Source of the DNA: Microbacterium barkeri
GTDB taxonomy: Bacteria > Actinomycetota > Actinomycetes > Actinomycetales > Microbacteriaceae
Length of the DNA stretch: 64,000 nt
Direction of reading: 5' to 3'
Assembly (NCBI RefSeq): GCF_027921765.1
Contig: NZ_BSEJ01000004.1
Span: 124,001 to 188,000 of the forward strand
The notes under the pieces: generated by a model
What the model saw: the letters and a program-made list of their open reading frames with translations, nothing else
Told to the model about the DNA's origin: nothing
The model's database searches: none
Program-made: the position numbers and the translations under genes
Part shown: positions 55,923-64,000 of the stretch, one piece after another
Layout of the letters: every line of letters begins with the position of its first letter
Numbering within the stretch: position 1 is the first letter of the stretch

Positions 55923-57097
55923 CCGAGCTCCGGGAGAGCGCGCCGGAAGCCGCACCCGCGCGCCGCGGCCGGCGCGCCCTCGGCTGGATCGCCCTCGTCG
56001 CCGGGTTCGTCGTGTTCGGCCTCGTGCTCGTGCTCGTCGCGGGTCGCGAATGGTCGCAGCGGCCGGCGCTCGACGCGGAGTCCGCGGGCCCGGACGGCGC
56101 ACTCGCCGTCACCCGGCTGCTCGAGGAGCGCCTGGACGTCGACGTCGTCATCGTGTCGAGCCTCGACGAGGCGCTCGACGCGGTCGACGACGGAACAGGG
56201 CTCGCACTCGGCTCGACGGCCCCGCTCGCCGACGACGACGTCGAGCGGCTCGTGGCGCAGGCGGGCGACACCGTGCTCCTCGCGCCGACCTCGCGCGATC
56301 TCCGCATCCTGTTCGCCTCCTCCGGCTTCCAGGCCTTCGGCGACGGCACGCCCGCCGCGCCGTCCTGCGGGCTCGAGGTCGCCGTGAACGCAGGCGATGT
56401 CGTGCCCGGAGAGGCGTACGACCGCGGCGGCGCCGACGTCGCCTGCTACCCGGTCGCCGACAGCGGGTTCGCCCTCCTGCAGCAGGAGGGCGACGGCCGT
56501 ACGGTGTCCGCGGTCGACGGCGCGTCTCTGCTCGTCAACGAGCACCTCGACCGCGAGGGGAACGCGGCGCTCGCGCTTGGGCTCCTCGCGGCGCGCGACG
56601 AGCTCGTCTGGTACCTGCCCCGCATCGCCGACGCCGCGAGCACGGCCCCCGCGACGCTCGGCGAGCTCACGCCGGCGTGGGTCACCCCCGCGATCGTCGC
56701 CGCCGCACTCGCCGCTCTCGCGGCCGGCATCTGGCGGGGCCGGCGCTTCGGCCCGCTCGTCGCGGAGGATCTGCCGGTCACGGTGCGCGCGAATGAGACC
56801 CTCGAGGGGCGCGCGCGGCTCTACGCGCGCGCATCCGACGCCGCGCACGCCGCCCGGCTGCTGCGCGCGGGGGCATCCGCCCGGATGGCCGTGCGACTCG
56901 GCCTGCCTCGCACCGCGCCGCCCGCCGAGGTCGCCGACGCCGCGGCCATCCGCCTGCGCGCACGCGCCGACGCCGTGCGCGGCATCCTGCTCGCCGAGCC
57001 CCACGACGACGCATCGCTCGTGGCCTTCGGCGAGCGCCTCCACGACCTCGAGACGGCCGTCGACGCGGCCGTCCGCACCGAAAGGACACCATCGTGA
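55919..57097 (+). CDS. DUF4350-domain membrane protein
   Basis: 392-residue protein with an N-terminal membrane helix (about 21-42), an external DUF4350 domain (about 45-245) with a possible disulfide between the two cysteines near 149 and 179, and a second helix (about 262-280) before a cytoplasmic tail. It overlaps both neighbours by four bases (ATGA and GTGA). A member of the MoxR-type envelope operon. Confidence 0.85.
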   Translation: MTELRESAPEAAPARRGRRALGWIALVAGFVVFGLVLVLVAGREWSQRPALDAESAGPDGALAVTRLLEERLDVDVVIVSSLDEALDAVDDGTGLALGSTAPLADDDVERLVAQAGDTVLLAPTSRDLRILFASSGFQAFGDGTPAAPSCGLEVAVNAGDVVPGEAYDRGGADVACYPVADSGFALLQQEGDGRTVSAVDGASLLVNEHLDREGNAALALGLLAARDELVWYLPRIADAASTAPATLGELTPAWVTPAIVAAALAALAAGIWRGRRFGPLVAEDLPVTVRANETLEGRARLYARASDAAHAARLLRAGASARMAVRLGLPRTAPPAEVADAAAIRLRARADAVRGILLAEPHDDASLVAFGERLHDLETAVDAAVRTERTPS

Positions 57098-58062
57098 CCG
57101 AGACCCCGAACGGCGATCCCGCGGCGCTCCGCGAGGCGATGGGGCGCGTGCGCCAGGAGATCGGCAAGGCCGTCGTCGGCCAGGACGGCGCCGTGAGCGG
57201 CCTGCTCATCGCGCTGCTCGCCCGCGGCCACGTGCTGCTCGAGGGCGTGCCCGGCGTCGCGAAGACGCTCCTCGTGCGCACCTTCAGCCGGGCCCTGGGC
57301 CTCGACACCAAGCGCGTCCAGTTCACGCCCGACCTCATGCCGGGCGACGTGTCCGGCTCGCTCATCTACGACGCCCGCTCGGGCGAGTTCGAGTTCCGCG
57401 AGGGCCCGGTGTTCACGCACATCCTCCTCGCCGACGAGATCAACCGCACACCTCCGAAGACCCAGGCCGCCCTGCTCGAGGCGATGGAGGAGCGGCAGGT
57501 CTCGACCGACGGCGTCACGCGCCCGCTGCCGGCCCCGTTCCTCGTGGCGGCGACCCAGAACCCGATCGAGCACGAGGGCACGTACACGCTGCCGGAAGCG
57601 CAGCTCGACCGCTTCCTCATGAAGCTCGTCGTCGAGGTGCCCGCGCGCGATGCCGAGGTCGCCGTGCTCCGCCGCCACGCCGACGGGTTCTCGCCGCGCG
57701 CGCTCGACGGGGTCGAGGCGGTCGTGACGGCATCCGACATCGCGTCCGCGCAGCGGGCGGTCGAGGCGGTGACGGTCACCGACGACGTGCTCGCCTACAT
57801 CGTCGACCTCGCGCGCGCGACCCGGCAGAGCCCCTCCGTGCAGCTGGGCGCGAGCCCGCGCGCGGCGACCGCTCTGCTGGCGGCGGCCAAGGCATGGGCC
57901 TGGCTCGGCGGCTACCCCGCGATCACGCCCGATCACGTGCAGGCGATGATCGTGCCCGTGTGGCGACACCGCATCCGCCTCCGAGCCGACGCCGAGATCG
58001 AGGGCGTCTCGGTCGAGGCCGTGCTGACCTCGGTGCTGCAGCAGACGCCGGTGCCGCTCTGA
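57094..58062 (+). CDS. MoxR-family AAA+ ATPase
   Basis: 322-residue MoxR ATPase, a chaperone-like enzyme that works with DUF58/VWA partners. Walker A GVPGVAKTLL lies near 49, Walker B LLADEIN near 110, and sensor 1 ATQNPIEHEGT near 152. It is coupled to the DUF4350 gene by overlap and followed 16 bases later by its usual DUF58 partner. Confidence 0.95.
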   Translation: MTETPNGDPAALREAMGRVRQEIGKAVVGQDGAVSGLLIALLARGHVLLEGVPGVAKTLLVRTFSRALGLDTKRVQFTPDLMPGDVSGSLIYDARSGEFEFREGPVFTHILLADEINRTPPKTQAALLEAMEERQVSTDGVTRPLPAPFLVAATQNPIEHEGTYTLPEAQLDRFLMKLVVEVPARDAEVAVLRRHADGFSPRALDGVEAVVTASDIASAQRAVEAVTVTDDVLAYIVDLARATRQSPSVQLGASPRAATALLAAAKAWAWLGGYPAITPDHVQAMIVPVWRHRIRLRADAEIEGVSVEAVLTSVLQQTPVPL

Positions 58063-58078
58063 GCGCGCGGAGGTCGCC

Positions 58079-59383
58079 ATGTACCTGACCGGCCGCTTCG
58101 CCGTGCTCGTGGGCTGCGGGATCGTGCCCGTCGTCCTGCTGGGCGGCTCGGCGCCATGGGCCGTGCTCGCGATGTGGCTCGTCGTGTGCGCGGCGGTGCT
58201 CGTCGCCGACGTCGCCGCCGCGGCCGACCCGCGCGCCCTCCGCGTGCTGCGCGAGGCCCCGGCCCGCGTCCGGCTGGGCGAGCCGGCGTCTGCCCTCGTC
58301 CGCCTCGTGAACACGGGCCAGCGCCGCCTGCGCGGGCGCGCGCGGGACGCGTGGCAGCCGACCGCGGGGGCTCCCGCCGAGCGCCTGGCGATCGACGTGC
58401 CGCCCGGCGAGTCCCGGGCCTACCGCGTCCCGCTCCTCCCCCGGCGGCGCGGCGAGCTGCGCTCCGCGTTCGTCGCCGTGCGCAGCGCGGGCCCGCTGGG
58501 CATGGCGGGGCGCCAGGCCGTGATCGCGGCTCCGGGAGCCATCCGCGTCCTGCCGCCCTTCCACAGCCGCCGCCACCTCGCGAGCCGCGTCGCGCGGCTG
58601 CGCGAGCTCGACGGCAACACGAGCATCCAGGTCCGCGGTCAGGGCACCGAGTTCGACTCGCTCCGCGAGTACGTGCGCGGGGACGACGTGCGCTCGATCG
58701 ACTGGCGGGCCACGGCCCGCGCGTCGACGACCATGCTCCGCACGTGGCGACCCGAGCGCGACCGCCACGTCGTCATCGTGATCGACACGGGCCGGACGTC
58801 CGCTGCGCGCGTCGGAGACAGCACGCGTCTCGAGGCGGCGTTCGAGGCCGCGCTCCTCCTGTCGGCGCTCGCGCAGCGCGCGGGAGACCACGTGCATCTC
58901 GTCGCGTTCGACAGGGTCGTGCGCGCGCGCGTCACGGGCGTCGAGGGGCCGGCGCTCCTGCCCGCACTCGTCGACGCCCTCGCTCCCGTGGACGCCCAGC
59001 TCATCGACACCGACTGGGATGCCGCGCTCGCGCAGGCGCGCCGGCTCGCCCCGCACCCGTCGCTGCTCGTGCTGCTCACGGCCCAGGAGTCCGTCGACGC
59101 CTCGCGCGCGTTCCTCGGCGTCCTCCCGTCGGCGGCGCGTCGCGGCACGGTCGTGCTCGTCGGCGCCGCCACCGACACGACCCTCGAGAGCGCGGCGCGC
59201 GAGCGGGGGTCGGCCGACGCCGTGTACCGCGCAGCCGCCGCCGAGGCCGGGCTCTCGGCCGCGCGGCGCGTGGCGCGGGCGATCGAGCGGGCCGGCGCCG
59301 ACGCCATCTCGGCGTCACCGGACGACCTCCCGCCGCTCGTCGCCGACCGGTACCTCGCGCTCAAGCGGGCCGGGCGCCTGTAG
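58079..59383 (+). CDS. DUF58-domain protein
   Basis: 434-residue protein with two N-terminal membrane helices (about 8-48), a beta-rich region and a DUF58 core. GQGTEFDSLREYVRGDDVRSIDWRAT near 181-206 is the signature (key residues Glu-Phe and Asp-Trp-Arg). A VWA-like segment follows (VVIVIDTGRTSA near 228) with Asp, Thr and Ser of a partial metal site. It is the expected partner of the MoxR ATPase. In related genomes a SpoIIM-like gene and an RDD gene often come next; the SpoIIM-like gene is not seen here. Confidence 0.92.
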   Translation: MYLTGRFAVLVGCGIVPVVLLGGSAPWAVLAMWLVVCAAVLVADVAAAADPRALRVLREAPARVRLGEPASALVRLVNTGQRRLRGRARDAWQPTAGAPAERLAIDVPPGESRAYRVPLLPRRRGELRSAFVAVRSAGPLGMAGRQAVIAAPGAIRVLPPFHSRRHLASRVARLRELDGNTSIQVRGQGTEFDSLREYVRGDDVRSIDWRATARASTTMLRTWRPERDRHVVIVIDTGRTSAARVGDSTRLEAAFEAALLLSALAQRAGDHVHLVAFDRVVRARVTGVEGPALLPALVDALAPVDAQLIDTDWDAALAQARRLAPHPSLLVLLTAQESVDASRAFLGVLPSAARRGTVVLVGAATDTTLESAARERGSADAVYRAAAAEAGLSAARRVARAIERAGADAISASPDDLPPLVADRYLALKRAGRL

Positions 59384-59429
59384 GGACACCCGCGACCGGG
59401 GGCCGGCCGCCCTCGCGGCGCCGCCGCCC

Positions 59430-59482
59430 GGGCCCTTGCCCCGGGCCCCTTGCCCCGGGCCCCATCCCCCGGCCCTTGCCCC
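59430..59482. repeat. Four tandem 12-14-bp GC repeats
   Basis: Four imperfect copies of GGGCCCCTTGCCCC in the gap between the DUF58 and katG genes. Non-coding as far as can be seen. A run of pure G/C interrupted by TTG or ATC may be a slippage product; copy number may vary among strains. Confidence 0.7.
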
Positions 59483-59550
59483 GAACGGTCGCCACCGCCA
59501 TCCCACACCGACCCTTCGCGGCAAGAACCCCGCTCCGGACCCCGGACACG

Positions 59551-59589
59551 GCGGAGCGGCCCGCCCCCAACGGGGACGGGCCGCTCCGC
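59551..59589. terminator. Bidirectional hairpin between the DUF58 gene and katG
   Basis: A 13-bp stem (59551-59563 with 59577-59589) with an inner CCCC/GGGG extension lies nine bases after the katG stop and between convergent genes. No U-tract. Confidence 0.65.
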
Positions 59590-59597
59590 GGCGGGGC

Positions 59598-61895
<2,298 letters not shown>

Positions 61896-62357
61896 TCAGG
61901 TGTCGCCGGACGAGGCGTCGCAGTCGGGGCACACGCCCCAGAACGTCACCTCGGCGACCTGGATGCGGAAGCCGGTCTCGTGAGCGGGGTGCAGGCACGG
62001 GGCCGCCCCCTGCACGCAGTCGATGTCGTCGACGCGTCCGCACGACGTGCACACGACGTGGTGGTGGTTGTCGCCGACGCGCAGCTCGAAGAGGCCCGGC
62101 TGACCGCTCGGCTCGATGCGCCGCGCGAGTCCGGCCTCGACGAAGTCGCCGAGGACGTTGTACACGGCCTGCAGGCTCGTGCCCGGCACGGTGTCGCGCA
62201 CGCGGTCGAACACCTCGTCGGCGCGCGCATGCGGCATCGTCGCGAGGGCCGTGTAGACGGCTCGTCGCGGAGTCGTCACGCGCAGCCCGACGGCGCGGAT
62301 GGCGGCCTCGGCGTCGGGGGCGGGCGGGGTGAGGGTCACGTCGTCCATGCTAGCCAT
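61896..62357 (-). CDS. furA: FurA/PerR-type peroxide-sensing repressor
   Basis: 153-residue Fur-family regulator. Winged helix RVTTPRRAVYTALATMPHARADEVFDRV (about 25-52) and SLQAVYNVLGDFVEAGLARRIE follow. The metal site HHHVVCTSCGRVDDIDC near 97-113 and a second Cys pair WGVCPDCD near the end hold structural zinc. Position directly before katG is typical of FurA, which represses the operon until peroxide oxidises it. The start at 62355-62357 is taken; ATG at 62348 is an in-frame alternative. Confidence 0.93.
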   Translation of the reverse strand: MASMDDVTLTPPAPDAEAAIRAVGLRVTTPRRAVYTALATMPHARADEVFDRVRDTVPGTSLQAVYNVLGDFVEAGLARRIEPSGQPGLFELRVGDNHHHVVCTSCGRVDDIDCVQGAAPCLHPAHETGFRIQVAEVTFWGVCPDCDASSGDT

Positions 62358-62359
62358 CG

Positions 62360-62376
62360 TTTTGAACTCTTCAAAA
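62360..62376. promoter_or_regulatory. Fur/PerR-type operator in front of furA
   Basis: TTTTGAACTCTTCAAAA is a perfect inverted repeat of two seven-base arms around CTC, three bases before the furA start codon. It is A/T-rich in GC-rich DNA. It should bind FurA itself; the aquaporin gene lies 108 bases away on the other side and may share it. Confidence 0.65.
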
Positions 62377-62484
62377 CAAGGGCCGCTCCCGGCGTGTCCC
62401 CCGCCGTGCACGCGCCCTGCCCCGCTCCTCGGCACCGTGTGCCACGATGCAAGCGAGAGCAGACCATCCGCCCGAGAGGATGTC

Positions 62485-63240
62485 ATGTCCGAGAGCACCT
62501 CCCCCGCCCCGACGACGCCCGCTGCGCGCCTCATGGCCGAGGCCGTCGGGACCTTCCTCCTCGTGTTCGGCGGCGTCGGCACGGCCCTGTTCGCGGCGCA
62601 TCTCGCCGACGCGGGCGACGCGTTCGCACCGGGCATCGTGTACCTCGCCACCGCGGCGGCCTTCGGCCTCTCCGCCGCGGTGGGCGCCGCCGCGTTCGCG
62701 GGCGTCTCGGGTGCGCACTTCAATCCCGCGGTCACCCTGGGCCTCGCCGTGGCAGGACGGTTCCCGTGGGCGGAGGTGTGGAAGTACGCCCTCGTCCAGG
62801 TGATCGGCGGTGCGGTCGCGACGACCCTCCTCGTGCTGATCGGCCTGTTCGGGCCCGCCGGATGGCTCGAGGCCGCGCAGAACGGAGGGTTCGCGAGCAA
62901 CGGCTGGGGCGAGCGGTCGCCGGGCGGGTTCGACCTCCCGGCCGCGATCATCGCCGAGGTCGTGCTGACGGCGGTGCTCGTCCTCGTCGTCCTCGGGGCG
63001 ACCCACCCCGAGCGCGGCACGGCGCTCGCTCCGGGCGCGATCGGCCTCGCGCTCGCGCTCATCCACCTCGTCGGCATCGTCGTCGACGGCGCGTCCGTCA
63101 ACCCTGCCCGCTCGATCGCGACCGCCGTCTACGGCGGCGGCGCGGCGCTCGCGCAGCTGTGGCCGTTCCTCGTCTTCCCGCTCGTGGGCGCCGTGCTCGC
63201 CGGCTTCGCCTGCCGCCTGATCTTCCTCGATCGCCGCTGA
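62485..63240 (+). CDS. Aquaporin (MIP-family channel)
   Basis: 251-residue six-helix channel. Both NPA boxes are intact: SGAHFNPAVTLGL near 73 and GASVNPARSIATA near 204. The AqpZ-like pattern suggests water, and possibly hydrogen peroxide or small polyols. ATG at 62485 follows GAGAGGATGTC. It is divergent from furA-katG, which hints at a role in peroxide exposure. It ends seven bases before the convergent RDD gene. Confidence 0.92.
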   Translation: MSESTSPAPTTPAARLMAEAVGTFLLVFGGVGTALFAAHLADAGDAFAPGIVYLATAAAFGLSAAVGAAAFAGVSGAHFNPAVTLGLAVAGRFPWAEVWKYALVQVIGGAVATTLLVLIGLFGPAGWLEAAQNGGFASNGWGERSPGGFDLPAAIIAEVVLTAVLVLVVLGATHPERGTALAPGAIGLALALIHLVGIVVDGASVNPARSIATAVYGGGAALAQLWPFLVFPLVGAVLAGFACRLIFLDRR

Positions 63241-63247
63241 GCCGACG

Positions 63248-64000
63248 TCAGCGGGCGAGCCGGGCGACGCGCTCGTCCTGCAGAGCCAGGGCGCGCAGCT
63301 CCCGATCGCGCCGCGCGGCGACGACCGCGCGCAGCAGGATCTCGGGCGGCACGGGCGGAAGCGGGCTGACGAACGGGGCGATCTCGCGTGCGAGGTCATA
63401 TGCAACGCGTTCGCGCGCGGCGGGGAACATCCGGCCAGCGCCCGCGACGAACTGCGAGACGCGGCGCCCGAGCCGATCCGGCATCCGACCGACGTCGGCG
63501 ATCGCGGCCCACGACTCCATGCCCGCCGGGAGGGAGAAGTCGGCGGGCGGCAGCCGCGGCGTGCGGGTGCGCTCGGCGTAGGTGCCGGCCACGAGATCTC
63601 CGAGACGCTGCGAGCGCGGCGTGAACATCCCGACGAGGAGCGCCGTCCCCCCGGCGGTCATGTACGTCTCGAAGACGCCGACCAGGGCGCGGATGAGCGC
63701 GTGCCGGAACCCGATCGCCCCGCCGTCCGAGCGGACGACGCGACCGCCGACGACGAGCTTGCCGAGGCTGCGCCCCTTCGTGAGCGTCTCGACCGTCGTC
63801 GGCAGGAGGACGAGCACGATCACGAGCATGACGACGAGCGCGATGCGCATCGTGGCATCGTCGAGGACGCCGAGGTCGAGCAGGCGCCAGACGGCGAGCG
63901 CGAAGAGCACGTAGAGCCCGATCGACACGACCACGTCGATGAGGGCGCCGGTGGCGCGCAGCACGAGCCCGACCGGCTGGATGTCGAGCGCGACGGCCTC
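63248..64000 (-). CDS. RDD-family membrane protein (partial)
   Basis: At least 251 residues; the start lies beyond the window. The frame is open to position 64000 and reads EAVALDIQPVGLVLRATGAL at the border, which fits about 10-20 missing N-terminal residues. Three membrane helices (about 20-40, 50-70 and 100-125 of the visible part) with the RDD loops GRSLGKLVVGGRVVRSDGG and SQRLGDLVAGTYAERTR. A cytoplasmic tail of about 110 residues is unusual for the family. Such genes usually adjoin SpoIIM-like and DUF58 genes; here the furA-katG-aquaporin set separates them. Confidence 0.85.
   Translation of the reverse strand, partial: EAVALDIQPVGLVLRATGALIDVVVSIGLYVLFALAVWRLLDLGVLDDATMRIALVVMLVIVLVLLPTTVETLTKGRSLGKLVVGGRVVRSDGGAIGFRHALIRALVGVFETYMTAGGTALLVGMFTPRSQRLGDLVAGTYAERTRTPRLPPADFSLPAGMESWAAIADVGRMPDRLGRRVSQFVAGAGRMFPAARERVAYDLAREIAPFVSPLPPVPPEILLRAVVAARRDRELRALALQDERVARLAR

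Overview
The window is very GC-rich, densely coded DNA with strong G/C bias at codon third positions. It carries actinobacterial hallmark genes (whiB1, pdtaS, mtrA-mtrB-lpqB, a long hpf, an Rv3235-like gene, furA-katG). This fits a saprophytic member of the Microbacteriaceae (Microbacterium-like); the genus is an inference. About 55 protein genes are supported, two of them cut by the window ends. No rRNA, tRNA, CRISPR array, transposase or integrase was seen, and no gene-free stretch exceeds 300 bases.

Region 1 (about 1-16.1 kb) is a plant-polysaccharide block. It holds a GH42 galactosidase, a GH95 fucosidase-type enzyme, an esterase, xylose isomerase and xylulokinase, a secreted PL11 rhamnogalacturonan lyase, a YesL-like DUF624 protein and an Lpl/Ytc-type ABC importer. 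Several of these promoters carry LacI/GalR-type palindromes with a CG centre. The likely flow is extracellular cleavage of rhamnogalacturonan, import of oligosaccharides, then intracellular trimming and entry of xylose into the pentose phosphate pathway. A NYN/OST-HTH protein and a TauE/SafE exporter sit inside this block.

Region 2 (16-32.6 kb) is mostly housekeeping: a nucleoside hydrolase, DAHP synthase behind a Trp/Tyr-rich leader peptide, a ClpC-type unfoldase with an HspR-like operator, a DUF2975/YozG-type pair, whiB1 facing pdtaS, a SAF/CpaE-like pair, an Rv3235-like gene, an aminotransferase and secA.

Region 3 (32.6-48 kb) separates secA from hpf, which are neighbours in Mycobacterium and many other Actinobacteria. 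It holds an SRPBCC protein, a TIGR01777 epimerase, a Stealth phosphotransferase, a phosphoesterase, a PadR regulator and a compact beta-mannoside operon: sugar-binding protein, two permeases, GH2 beta-mannosidase, GH113-like enzyme, BadF-type sugar kinase and LacI regulator.

Region 4 (48-64 kb) returns to conserved order: hpf, comF, lpqB, mtrB, mtrA on the minus strand, then divergently a translationally coupled set (membrane protein, DUF4129, DUF4350, MoxR, DUF58). It is followed by furA-katG with a divergent aquaporin and the start of an RDD-family gene. Several genes appear to be transcribed without a leader, with a -10 hexamer 6-7 nt before the start codon. Five of six strong hairpins lie between convergent genes.
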